From contig JAOXYB010055912.1 of the NCBI GenBank assembly GCA_028565635.1, forward strand, positions 1 to 11,146: a stretch of 11,146 nucleotides of DNA, written 5' to 3'. Of this stretch, positions 1-8,127 are shown in pieces. How positions within the stretch are numbered: the stretch's first letter is position 1; each line of letters opens with the position of its first letter. The notes below the pieces were generated by a model. It had not been told where the DNA came from, did no database searches, and saw only the letters and a list, made by a program, of their open reading frames with translations. Source of the stretch: Phoronis ovalis (Eukaryota > Phoronida > Phoronidae). Position numbers and translations under genes: made by a program.

Positions 1-250
1 TGTACAAAATATAATATATATTGTTGAACATTACTGAATTGGTTTGGGAAACGGTTTCTTTCAAGCTCTGAGGCTTTGCACCCACATACGAGGTCCATTT
101 TCTTTTCCAAAGCTTTAGTTCGTGCCGGTGTTGGAATGCCACCTGGTCTGCCATAGAAAGATAATATGTCTCCTTCATAATGTTCTGTTAATTTACTCAA
201 GTGTGAAGGCAAAATGTAAAGCCCTTTCATTGTATGGTATGGTATATATA
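1..250 (-). CDS. Unidentified open reading frame running off the left edge
   Basis: Reading on the minus strand from an ATG at 230-228, the frame stays open for 76 codons to the window edge; an in-frame TAA lies just upstream of position 250. It starts MKGLYILPSHL and contains YGRPGGIPTPARTKALEKK and a Cys-Gly-Cys. Base composition over 60-175 is richer in GC than the flanks, which favours real coding. I do not recognise the family. There are two readings. It may belong to the hAT-like transposon whose terminus lies at 350. Or it may be the next exon of the lectin/TSP1 gene: an acceptor (AAACAG) before 250 and a donor (A|GTAATG) after 35 would give a 216-nt phase 1-1 exon that fits the phase-1 donor at 609. 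The protein does not look like a cysteine-rich extracellular module, so I lean slightly to transposon sequence. Confidence 0.35.
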
Positions 251-350
251 CTGTTTACAATTTTTTAGAAGTGAGTTTGCAATCTAATGTATAGAATTAA
301 TTCTTGGGAAGGGGGCGCGCGTTCCACGCTCGCCCGTAAATCCGCCACTG
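1..350 (-). mobile_element. Terminus of a hAT-like DNA transposon (partial)
   Basis: Read on the minus strand from 350, the sequence begins CAGTGGCGGATTTACGGGCG and continues GC-rich to about 310 in otherwise AT-rich DNA. CAGTGGCGG-type ends with GC-rich subterminal DNA are typical of hAT-like elements (established knowledge; the exact family is not determined). The orientation puts the body of the element to the left, so only its right end is in the window. No matching plus-strand CAGTGGCGG start occurs in 1-310, so a short MITE contained here is excluded. The 8 bases just outside (351-358, ttattaca) would be the candidate target duplication, but the partner copy is off the window. Confidence 0.5.
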
Positions 351-608
351 TTATTACATAATGCCGTCCACCCATCAGTCTTAATAAATCCATCAAGTAT
401 TATGTACTTCCACCACTAATGTTGACATTAACAGATACAGTTATTGAACATTTCCACAAATTCGTTTTAAATATAATCGCATTCTTCAATTATTACATTA
501 TTTTTTGTTAAAGTTTATCGACAGTTGTATATATATATCTGTACAGTGCTAGTGACTAGTAATTTTTTCATTTTGGTAATTTACAGTGACGAAGAATCAC
601 CGACTTAC

Positions 609-785
609 TAGGACATGGTGGCAGATAACAAGGCATATTTCTTCCGAAGTCCCCCTCAACAGGACACGGACGACCTCCGTACTGCGGAGCAGGATTATCA
701 CAATAGCGAGTTTGATTAATCTTTCCTTGACCACAAGTCACACTACACGCTGTTGTATTCTGCCAATCGCCTAAACCTCCATCGA
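609..785 (-). CDS. Exon 6: thrombospondin type-1 repeat 2
   Basis: A 177-nt exon (59 codons) encodes one complete TSP1 repeat. It begins with DGGLGDW, has the CSVTCGQG core, an N-Q-T-R stretch before the third cysteine, the typical PxPxxGGRPCP loop, and ends MPCYLPPCP. All six TSP1 cysteines are present. The first two tryptophan positions of the usual WxxWxxW ladder are altered (L and W), and the last is T, so the C-mannosylation and stacking ladder is degenerate. N-T-T and N-Q-T are potential N-glycosylation sites. The acceptor is CCCTTTTCTTTAATAG and the donor A|GTAAGT, both strong. Phases are 1-1, the usual symmetry for shuffled extracellular modules. Joined to exon 5, the split codon is ATC (Ile). 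The donor in phase 1 shows that at least one more exon follows to the left. Confidence 0.88.
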
Positions 786-1103
786 CTATTAAAGAAAAGG
801 GATAATAATGCAACTGATTTTCCCTTCCACGTCAATAGTAACATATTCTCTGTTAGTAAATAGCTCAGATTTTGCGAAAAATGCTGTTTAGACACGTAAA
901 GTCATGTCTTAAGTAAATTCCGATTTGTTTATACAGCCTTAAGCAATAAAAACTCTGCGAAGTTTTACTACAGACCGTTTGGTGGTGGTGGCTGGCATGG
1001 ATATGCGTAGCAAAAAGTGTGATTTGCTAGCTTGGGAATTCAAAATAATCGCATTAAATTTCGACAAGAAAAAATATTTTTAAACTGTAAATTCTTTCAT
1101 CTA

Positions 1104-1430
1104 GTTATAATTAATTGCTAATTATACCCACTTCCAAGAAGAATGTTCCCAATGCCGTACACGATAAAAATGCTCTTTAAATATAACGAACTATATTCAT
1201 CGTTAGCACTTAATCCGATGGTTGCTGTTAGTAATTTAAAAAAATTCTGGATGTGACATCATTACTGCTTCTCTATTAACCTAGGCGATTTTTTACGCTT
1301 ATTATCATAATCCCGTTTCAATAAAGTATCCCCATGGCCGTACATACGAAAGAAAAGGTACTCTGAAATGCCTACCGCGAACTATATTTTCAGCATAAAC
1401 ACTTGAGTCGCTGATGGTAATTTCACAAAA
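1104..1430. repeat. Diverged tandem duplication, unit about 185-190 bp
   Basis: Two adjacent blocks, about 1104-1240 and 1291-1430, align in the same order: an A/T-rich lead-in, a CCC followed by a GCCGTACA-type motif, a CGAACTATATT motif, an ACTT-rich stretch and a final GATGGT...TAATTT. By eye about two thirds of bases match. The order and spacing of several motifs make chance similarity unlikely. It may be an old local duplication or two copies of an unrecognised repeat. Confidence 0.5.
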
Positions 1431-1572
1431 CCTTACCTGATTGTATCCGACTGAAAGTTATAGTTGATACGAAGTTATTTTTTAATGTGTATCATTTTCT
1501 AAGTTCTAAGTTTCCAATGTCTATAGAAAACCGGGCAATATTTACTAGAGAAAAAACAAGTTATAAAGTAAA

Positions 1573-1661
1573 CAATGCTGGGACTCGAACCTACAATCGA
1601 TTCTCTGAAATATGAAAACGAATGAAAAGATGAGTGCATTAACCAGACATATCACTGAGAT
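1573..1661 (-). repeat. tRNA-like sequence (pol III A and B boxes), probable SINE head or tRNA relic
   Basis: On the minus strand a perfect B box, GGTTCGAGTCC, lies at 1591-1581. About 45 bases upstream, TGATATGTCTGGTTAATGC (1655-1637) resembles the D-arm and A box of a tRNA. The region between is about 20 bases too long for a normal anticodon arm, and I cannot pair a clean anticodon stem, so a working tRNA gene is unlikely. A tRNA-derived SINE head or tRNA pseudogene is the better reading. No clear A-tail or target duplication was found. Confidence 0.4.
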
Positions 1662-1957
1662 TTCTATCTCTGTTGTCACCTATCAGTACTAATTAATATA
1701 AAATGCAAACCTTATCCTCCCCTTAACCTAACTTCCAGCATAAATATAATATTGAGAACCATATATCTAACTCATGAAACGTAGCTTCTAGTCGGGTAAT
1801 GTTCTAAGACACACTAATAAATTTGAACATGTATACACATACTCATGCATCCTTTATGGAACCGATGTCCAGTCTGTTTTCGTGGTTTTTCAATACGTGC
1901 ATGAATTGCAAATAAAGCTTGATTCATTGATTTATTTAAATAAAGCACGACACTTAC

Positions 1958-2149
1958 TAGGACACGGCACGATACTGTTACATTCCTCATACGCTATATC
2001 ATCATCATGACAATACTGGTAAACTGGGAATGGTGAATCACATATTCTTTTCCGGCTACGTTTACCTATCCCACATGTTACGTCACACTCACTCCACGTT
2101 TCCCATGTTGACCAACCTGCTAAGGTTGTAGTACACTGACAAGACAGAT
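1958..2149 (-). CDS. Exon 5: thrombospondin type-1 repeat 1
   Basis: A 192-nt phase 1-1 exon (64 codons) codes a TSP1 repeat: [12 protein letters not shown], then [16 protein letters not shown], a [11 protein letters not shown] segment, and a terminal [10 protein letters not shown]. The W-x-x-W-x-x-W ladder is complete, so C-mannosylation and the CWR-layered fold are expected (family knowledge). Six domain cysteines are present, plus two extra ones upstream in LSCQC. This frame is too short to attract attention as a stand-alone reading frame but is clear once translated. The acceptor TACCTAATTTTAG follows a T-rich tract; the donor is A|GTAAGT. A second in-phase acceptor (TTAGCAG) would start the exon at 2116 and drop the LSCQC extension. 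Joined to exon 4, the split codon is GAT (Asp). Confidence 0.85.
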
Positions 2150-2554
2150 CTAAAATTAGGTATCAACAAAATACAATTAACAGACGGTATTTCCATGTTG
2201 ATGAAGATGTGCATTGCTTTTCTTCATCTTCATCTTCAAACACGCTAGAGCACCACAGCTTAGCAAAATAAACAGCAAACTATTTCCCGTGTCATCCTGA
2301 AATTTGTATGATATTTTTAGTGAAAAAATGATGAAAGATTTCCGTGTTTGATCTCAGCGGGTATGAAACGTAAGTACGAAAACCAAGTATCCTCAATTAT
2401 GTTAATAAATAATAAGTGTTTATTTCATCTTTAGGCCCAGGTCCTTTGATACAAATTTTGTACAATACAAATATGGCATTCTTTGTTTACAATCCTTATA
2501 CATATACATTACTGTAATACTTGCTTTCTTATTTTGAATACAAGAAATATACAT

Positions 2555-3690
2555 TTTGTTAACATAACCTGCGTCTCTGTATGCTGGGATGACAATAGAG
2601 CATTGATTTTTTCAACATTTGGGTTTACTGTAAAATAACTGGTTAAACATTTGTTTCTAAGATTTGCCTAAGTTCCACATTTAAGTAAAACATGAAATTC
2701 ATCTTCAATATCTCCTGTATAACATAACAAGCAAAACCTATGTTCTCTATATAGGAATATCAAGTCGCCTACCTTCTTCTATGTACAGTGAATTAGCTGA
2801 ACATCGAAATTTAGTAAGAGCTTTTCCATAAGGATAAACTGTTACATTGTCAAGATAACTTTCGAAGCACAACTGCTGCTTAATCCTTAAGTACATTTTC
2901 AGTTTTAGGTAGTCTGTATTCTGTGATACCAGTCATTATTAAGAATAGCTTTAATGTGTGTTTCAGCCTCTTTCAGAAAAGTTATCTTATCACTCACTGA
3001 TTGAATTTGCCAAACATGAAATAACCCAAGTTTAAATAACAATTCTTTAACATTTTTTCCTCAACAATTACAGTTTGCTGCAGGTTTTTGGTACTGAAAT
3101 GTATAAGCAGCAGTATCTATTATCTTTCGATTCAAATAGTTTTAACCAATATTTTAAAATTTTAATCAGTCTAGTAAAATACAATTATTTTCTACCTAGT
3201 TCTCCTAGCAATGCTAAGGAGGGAGTACTCTCATTTACTGACAAAACATATGTGCAAAATTTATTATGTGTTCTCGCAATATTAATTCCTTCATGAAAAC
3301 CCCATAGTTCAGCACCATAATACAACATTGGTCGGATTTGAGTATCAAACATTTTGCACATAACTCTACATGAGATTTTTGTGTTTACATAACGTTACTT
3401 TGATAATATTTATAACTTTAGAAGCTTGTGCTGCAAATGTTTTTTGTGCTAACCTTGTGTAAACATAATACTAGATATTTGTATGCAGATACAACCAACA
3501 ATATATATCCATTAAAATACTTTTCACATATTTTGCTAATTTTGCACCTTTACGAAATACCATAATTTTATTTTTTTTTAGATTTGCTTTCAAATCATTT
3601 AAATCACAGTAAGCCGCAAGTTTATCAATTAATCGTTGTAATCCTATTGCTGTATCCGCACACAGTATTAAGTCATCTGCAAATAATAAA
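2555..3690 (-). pseudogene. LINE ORF2 fragment: RT motif C through C-terminal Cys/His domain
   Basis: Starting at 3690 the minus strand reads LLFADDLILCADTAIGLQRL, the RT catalytic motif C with its two aspartates, followed by DKLAAYCDLNDLKAN, the start of the thumb region. After frame breaks it resumes with MCKMFDTQIRPMLYYGAELW (around 3368-3309) and SVNESTPSLALLGELG (about 3235-3185). Near the C-terminus, KFRCSANSLYIEEGRRLDIP ends at a TAG, and a shifted frame continues REHRFCLLCYTGDIEDEFHV then LLKCGT (about 2745-2670). This is the C-x2-C...H...C pattern seen at the C-terminus of many CR1/Jockey-type ORF2 proteins. At least three frame breaks are visible. Confidence 0.8.
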
Positions 3691-3693
3691 TTG

Positions 3694-3950
3694 CGGCGAA
3701 CCCGGCCGAGCGGTTTTAGCCTGTTTGTATGGTTCGTGGCAAGGCACTGGTGAGAGTCCCGGCTGTATTGTAGCTTCCCGGCTGGGAAGACTCGTCGATA
3801 GATTGATGATTAAGAGTACTAGTAGAAGTAGAAGAACTAAGAACTAAACGGTTTCTAGGTCTAACGTGCACTAGCTTTATTATTATATTATACAACTTAT
3901 ATATCAAGTGACTAGCCCATGAATGGACCAGTCCAGTGTTCTCATACAAG
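3694..3950 (+). mobile_element. SINE with tRNA-Leu/Ser-like head inserted in the LINE RT
   Basis: The plus strand starts GGCGAACCCGGCCGAGCGG, where CGGCCGAGCGG closely matches the A box of Leu/Ser-type tRNAs. At about 3750-3762, GGTGAGAGTCCCGG is a degenerate B box about 37 bases downstream, a tRNA-like spacing. A non-tRNA body follows, and an AT-rich stretch with TTATTATTATATTAT near 3877-3893. The insert is much more GC-rich than its surroundings in 3694-3790. It falls between RT motif B (about 4085) and motif C (about 3678), which are normally contiguous, so it is a later insertion. The left end is sharp at about 3694; the right end (3895-3955) is uncertain and no target duplication was confirmed. 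Confidence 0.6.
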
Positions 3951-3954
3951 GAAA

Positions 3955-4428
3955 TCCCATTTCCTCTCGGGACGCCACAAAAGTTTTTTCATGCCTGGAC
4001 ATACTCCCGAAAATGGATGACATTGTAGATATTCTTCTAAATCATTCAAGAAAAAAATAAATAAAAAAGGAGACAGTATACAACCTTGGCGAACACCCTC
4101 AGGGCAAGGAAAAAATTGCTTGCTCCATTCTGCATTATGACACATGATTTTACATTTCTATACATACTTTCAGTGTTTTAATCATTTTACAACTTAATCC
4201 TGCTTGAATTAACTTATCCCAGAGTTTCGGCCTTCTAATGGAATCAAACGCCTTTGTAAAATCCACATATAAACAATGCAATTTACCTTTCTTTCTTAAA
4301 AACCTTGATTCAATCATTGTAAATAAAACAAACATATTATCAACTGTACTATATTCTTTCTTATAGCTAGCTTGTGCTTCACATTGTTTTCCTAGTAATG
4401 AGTAAGGCGATCCCTCTGTAATCTGTAA
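3955..4428 (-). pseudogene. LINE ORF2 fragment: RT fingers/palm with motifs A and B
   Basis: The minus strand from 4428 reads LQITEGSPYSLLGKQCEAQ and then YSTVDNMFVLFTMIESRFL, matching the RT segment that precedes motif A. KLHCLYVDFTKAFDSIRRPK follows, with the motif A catalytic aspartate. A frame break lies near 4148: the first frame ends KVCIEM-stop and the next resumes with WSKQFFPCPEGVRQGCILSP, motif B of non-LTR reverse transcriptases, and then FLNDLEEYLQ. The sequence then loses similarity as it approaches the SINE. It cannot make a full RT. Confidence 0.85.
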
Positions 4429-4723
4429 ATTCAAAAATTTAGATTGCTACCCGCTGCTTACAGCAAATAATTTGGATTCATTTTAGGTTTGTATCCATAA
4501 AACGATTTTTGGAATTTGGTTTGTATCAGTCAGTTTGCATAATAATGGATTGCTATTCAAATATTTTAAAATTTTGGATTGCTACACATATATTTCACAA
4601 AATTTGGATTGCTACCCTTATATTTCAAAAATTTTGGATTGGGTTTGCTACCGCAAGCTAAAATTTTGGATTGGGTTCCGCGGCACATCCCCGTATTCAA
4701 AAAACCTTGAGTACCTCCCCTGG
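4429..4723 (+). mobile_element. Truncated MITE with TTTGGATTGCTACC subrepeats
   Basis: This stretch matches, in inverted orientation, the element at 10388-10751. Shared landmarks in order are ATTCAAAAATTT, GATTGCTACCC, GCTTACAGCA, TTTGGATTCATTTTAGGTTT, TTTCACAAAATTTG, GCGGCACAT and a terminal CTTGAGTACC followed by CCCCTGG. Between them lie several GGATTGCTA subrepeats. The right end near 4723 abuts the LINE endonuclease frame right after NETWTDT. The left end lacks the other terminus (about 100 bases that the 10388 copy has), and the LINE resumes on that side at the RT, not at the endonuclease. A deletion has removed one MITE end with the LINE sequence next to it. Confidence 0.75.
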
Positions 4724-4845
4724 GTGTCTGTCCATGTCTCATTAAAAAATATTATAACATGTTCAGCAATATAATTCATAAAGTCTGGTTGTACCAAATG
4801 TTTTATAAAGCCATTTACGTTCCATACTATTATGGAGAGTTCCAT
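4723..4845 (-). pseudogene. LINE ORF2 start: APE-type endonuclease N-terminus (truncated)
   Basis: A methionine at 4845 opens MELSIIVWNVNGFIKHLVQP, and the frame goes on to FFNETWTDT before running into the MITE at 4723. WNVNGF corresponds to the first conserved block of apurinic/apyrimidinic-type LINE endonucleases (asparagine in the active site), and ETW to the second block with the metal-binding glutamate. Only about 40 residues of a domain of roughly 220 remain. It lies about 45 bases downstream of the ORF1 stop, the usual two-ORF arrangement. Confidence 0.8.
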
Positions 4846-4890
4846 ATTATTTGTATGTTGAAAAACCTGATCTGGGGTCAGGCCGTATTC

Positions 4891-5883
4891 CTAACTTCGA
4901 GATAATGATGGAAAATCAGCATCCGTAGTAATAGTTTTGTGCCTTGTACTATTGGAGGGTACGTTACGTTGTCTCGGTTTCATTTCTATCAGTTCATCTG
5001 AGTGATCGTCATATTTGTTCCATTTACTATCTATACATAGCTTATCGACCCCTAGATATGCCAATTTACCTTCATGTTTCGCTTTATTCAAGAATCGTTT
5101 CAGTTTTTCCCTCATATCTCGACGTGTTTCGTAAAATCAGCCGATACTCCACAAGCAGTGTTTTTTAAACATTTTGCCTTGCGAAAAACACGATCTCTAT
5201 CTTTGTAACGAAGAAACTTCATGATGAGCAGTTTAGGTTTAAAGTGGCTATTTAACCTCTACGCCCGTTCTACCTCAATGTCACCAGCATTTTCGATGTT
5301 CATCTGAGTAGCCATCACAGCCTTGACCTTTTTTCACAATTTAACCATGATTCGTCCCTCGATTCAGGAACCCCGTGAAACAATAGATTTTGACGCCGAC
5401 TTTGACCTCCTAATGCATTTAATTTGGCATGTAAATTTTGCGAAACATTTGATACTTCTGTAATATTTTCTACCACATCGTTATGATTCGCTTTTATTTG
5501 TTTAACATCATTTTCTAGTGTACGTATTCTATCATTCTATCATTCATTTTCGATATTTAAGCTTTGGATTTTATTTCCAAGTTTCTCAAAATGCGGTCCA
5601 TCAAGGGTGCATTTGTTGGTTCTTTCTCATGCTCCGTTTGATCAAATTCCGATTGAGATCTTGTATATGTACAAGGATTTGTTTCTACATCTCCACATAC
5701 ACACAATAGCTGTATGGCTAAAGTTATTTTTACAGCAAGAGACACTGACCTACTTCCGATATGAATGGCGGGAATTTTGAATCGTGGACGTCTTCTATGT
5801 TGAAAACTGCTGAGGCCAGTTCTTACTCGCCAGGCTTCTATAGTAATTCCAATTTTAATGACTATAAATACTGTATCTTCCTA
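4891..5883 (-). pseudogene. LINE ORF1-like protein with degenerate 2A peptide at its N-terminus
   Basis: The frame is open on the minus strand from a TAG near 5886 with no ATG found. It begins with a basic stretch (HRRRPRFKIPAIHIG), then SLAVKITLAIQLLCVCGDVE and TNPCT. The CGDVETNPC segment matches the 2A consensus DxExNPGP except that NPGP reads NPCT. A charged, coiled-coil-like region follows (IRTLENDVKQIK), then an RRM-like L1-ORF1 (Transposase_22-type) domain: RRQNLLFHGVPESRDESWLN, a VERA-stop-RLN motif where the family has ERAHR, and MKFLRYKDRDRVFRKAKCLK. The C-terminal part REKLKRFLNKAKHEGKLAYL continues to a stop at about 4891. At least two frame breaks or stops make it non-functional. 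The ORF1-type protein binds element RNA in related families. Confidence 0.8.
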
Positions 5884-5890
5884 TGTAAAT

Positions 5891-7691
5891 AAACTGAGTT
5901 TGTAGATGAAAAACATACTTTTGATCGATAAATTATAACAAAATTGTAGAGCTGCCGAAAAGTTGAAGTGCTTGTATCTAGCGCCATCTAGCTAACCGTA
6001 CACAATGTATGTGAGCGGACTGGTTTCGATTCCAATTCGTTATTTATGCATATCATAAATATATTCATTATTGGTATAAGAAAAACTGGCTAAGTCAGTC
6101 ATGATATCTCGCGAGAAGTATAAGACGTATATAAAAGGAAATTAAAGTGAGGATTTTGAGATACTTGAGACGTTTGCTGTCAAACAGGAAACAATTTGTT
6201 ATCTAATTCCGAAACTGATAATTAATTTAGATATAAGCAAAATAGCTAAAATCTGTTTGTGTTCGCCTGAGGTTCAGAATATAAGTACCGGAAATGGTGT
6301 ATTCACAGGGGACCACAATTATCATCATTTTTAGTCAATGCAAGGGGTAATTAAACGTCATATTCAAATAAGCAGGGTGTTCCTATTGTACTGTACTCGT
6401 CTATGTAAAGCAATTTCGAGAACTATAATGGTGATTTGCTAAAGAAGACATATCTTAAAAAACGGCACATTGGAAAATTAGGAACTTTGAATCATGTTTA
6501 GACATTATATAACTCACGCTGCTAAACATGTTTCAACCTTTTTTCCACTTAAATGTTAAAATAATATAGTAATTTCAGGGTGATACAAGAGAGTGGAATA
6601 TACTTTAAAGCATAAGCACAGTTTGTAACTCTGTAGTATCCGTAGCTATATTTAACGTATGAATTAGAACATATAATATAATATTTTTCAGTTAGGTAAA
6701 CTACCTATTCATTCGTTGAGACACCATTTTCTTCGGTATGGCGACAATAAATATAAAATGTCAGGTGGCAATAGATAGCCAATTGCAGCCATGGTAACAA
6801 TTGCATATAGATCCGGCCAGCGTATCTAAAATTAGATTTTTTTTTCTTTTCCTGGCTCTTGGACATCTCTATTTGGAAGTGGATATAATTTCGCACAAAG
6901 TGAGAGAAATCACAATTTGAAAACGCCATTTTTTGTCAGAAATTGAGGGGATTATATCCAAGTATGGCAAGTCAGCCAGTTTCCTGGGTATTTTTCACTA
7001 ATTCCACCAGGTGCTCTGTTCTTAGAATTCACAATTTGTGCTTTGTCCAAAAGATAAGAATTTTAGAATGTTATGCATTAAAAAAATTGAAACAACGAAA
7101 TTTAGAAAATTCACATTTTGAACCAATTGAAATTTCAAAATTCAAAAATCACTTTTAGTAGTAGTATGAGAGACTTTGACTAATATTTTAACCCAAAATG
7201 GCTAATGTACAAGTGACATGACCTATTCAGAAAAAAATAAGTACCATATTTAGATAGTTCGAGTTATATACTTTCAAAATATAGCAGCTTTTATTTAGTT
7301 TGTCTATCTTGTCATATAATTAGCTAAAATTTAATTTAAATTATGAAATTTTGATAAATTGTTTCAAACAGTAATTGCCACTTAGAAGCTGCAAAGCTGT
7401 CTGATACTGTGACTAGTCTTTTTAACCTGCACTACCCTGGTACTCAATAAATTACAACAGTATTCTGAAAAACAAAAATAGGATTTTCTCACGTCGCTTA
7501 AAGAATAGACCGAGTGTTCCAATTTTTTTACGATTCTTATGAGAAGCTACCACTACAAATATTTGTGTTCGTTTGTTAGTTACTAATTAATGATGGCTGT
7601 AAGGAGTTGACAACTAGCAGACTGAGTATTATGTGAGTGTATGCAAACAACTGATTTTACTTTGAAAGGAACATTAACCAAATGCTATAAT
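5891..7691. other. Intronic sequence with no recognisable gene
   Basis: About 1.8 kb of AT-rich DNA upstream (in gene orientation) of the LINE. Open frames here are short and of low complexity, without good splice sites or conserved motifs. A short AGCGCCATCTAGC stretch at about 5979 and a pair of inverted GGATATAAT/ATTATATCC boxes (6881-6889 and 6951-6959) could be scraps of unrecognised repeats. Nothing more can be supported. Confidence 0.6.
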
Positions 7692-7741
7692 TTATAACCT
7701 GCGATTATCAGTAAACATATGTACAGTATGTTCATGCTCAC

Positions 7742-7950
7742 CAGTATCACAGTCTTGCATATGTAGTTGACAAACAAATGGCTTTTGCTCAGTACAATCC
7801 GCGATACTGAATGTAACACTACTGTATGTCAACTCTTCGTGACCAAGCTCCTGAAGCTGTGTACAGTCTGCATTTAGAAAAGTAGCTACCACCCATGCTC
7901 TGGCCAATATCCTCTGCTCAGTTAAATTGTTCATGTAAAACGTGGCATTA
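7742..7950 (-). CDS. Exon 4: C-terminal half of C-type lectin domain B
   Basis: A 209-nt exon, phase 2 in and phase 1 out, codes 69 whole codons. It begins NATFYMNNLTEQ (two N-glycosylation sequons, NAT and NLT), continues ARAWVVATFLNADCTQLQE, and ends FSIADCTEQKPFVCQ before DCDT. The three cysteines at NADC, IADC and FVC are the C2, C3 and C4 of the CTLD fold, and C-x7-C before Q is the canonical domain end. The positions of the EPN/QPD and WND calcium/sugar-binding motifs are not conserved (FSI where WND is expected), so classical calcium-dependent sugar binding is doubtful. The acceptor TTTTTCTTTCAG and donor G|GTGAGC are both strong. It joins exon 5 in phase 1. Confidence 0.88.
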
Positions 7951-8127
7951 CTGAAAGAAAAATTGCATTGGACTAATATGTAATAACAATGTAACAAAAA
8001 GGTTTCATGGACGTGGACATATGTTATAAATACTCATCGTTGTCATGCTGACATGGATACATGTTAACAAATAACAAACATGTTTTACCTAATAATCATA
8101 CCCTGCACATCCATGAAATCAACTTAC

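Larger units (their letters stand above)
786..1957 (-). other. Intron between exons 5 and 6
   Basis: This is 1,172 bases of AT-rich DNA with a strong donor (A|GTAAGT) at 1957 and a pyrimidine-rich acceptor at 786. No exon-like open frame with splice sites was found on either strand. The stretch contains a diverged tandem duplication (about 1104-1430) and a tRNA-like sequence (1573-1661), listed separately; the rest shows nothing I can name. Confidence 0.7.
2400..5890 (-). mobile_element. Decayed APE-type non-LTR retrotransposon (LINE)
   Basis: Minus-strand fragments occur in the expected LINE order: a 2A-like N-terminus (about 5690), ORF1-like protein (5680-4891), endonuclease start WNVNGF (4830-4723), RT motif A DFTKAFD (about 4250), motif B GVRQGCILSPF (about 4085), motif C FADD (about 3678), an RT C-terminal or thumb region with YYGAELWGF (about 3310), a Cys/His C-terminus (about 2745-2675), and a 3' end with AATAAA (2424-2419) in a TTATTATTTATTAA tail. 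Stops and frameshifts occur throughout, so it is dead. A truncated MITE and a SINE interrupt it. A CR1/L2/Rex-like clade is plausible but not settled. The 5' boundary is uncertain; the 3' end is near 2400. Confidence 0.85.
2150..7741 (-). other. Intron between exons 4 and 5, filled with mobile elements
   Basis: This intron of about 5.6 kb separates the lectin half from the TSP1 half of the gene. It has a strong GTGAGC donor at 7741 and a T-rich acceptor at 2150. It contains a decayed non-LTR retrotransposon (about 2400-5890), itself carrying a SINE and a truncated MITE. Positions 2150-2400 hold a short CTTCAT-type run (about 2220-2237) and no gene. In 5890-7741 I find no exon-like frame with good splice sites and no recognisable element. 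Confidence 0.65.

Noticed and set aside
1573-1661. Functional tRNA gene
   Set aside because: B box is perfect, but the anticodon arm is too long and does not pair; kept only as a tRNA-like relic.
2204-2240. Possible hairpin from GATGAAGATG and CTTCATCTTCATCTTC
   Set aside because: A short trinucleotide-rich run that pairs by composition; no flanking structure suggests an RNA gene or CRISPR-like array.
3075-3296. Plus-strand open frame starting MLQVFGTEMYKQQYLL
   Set aside because: It lies opposite the LINE RT C-terminal region, whose minus-strand frame shows recognisable motifs (YYGAELWGF). The plus-strand frame has none.
3584-3847. Plus-strand and overlapping minus-strand open frames across 3584-3949
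   Set aside because: They span the LINE-SINE junction and the SINE body; the proteins are chance readings of tRNA-like and AT-rich DNA.
4535-4774. Plus-strand frame with repeated LDCYPYIS-type units
   Set aside because: The protein repeat only reflects the GGATTGCTA subrepeats of the MITE and continues into antisense LINE sequence.
4944-5168. Plus-strand frames at 4944-5168 and 5518-5709
   Set aside because: They are antisense to the ORF1-like LINE protein, which has clear family motifs on the minus strand.
6705-6929. Minus-strand frame of 74 codons beginning MAFSNCDFSH
   Set aside because: Low complexity (lysine run), no splice sites in matching phase and no family resemblance; most likely chance.
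6943-7158. Plus-strand frame of 71 codons
   Set aside because: AT-rich intronic DNA with repetitive AATT/GAAATTT words; no motif and opposite in strand to the host gene.
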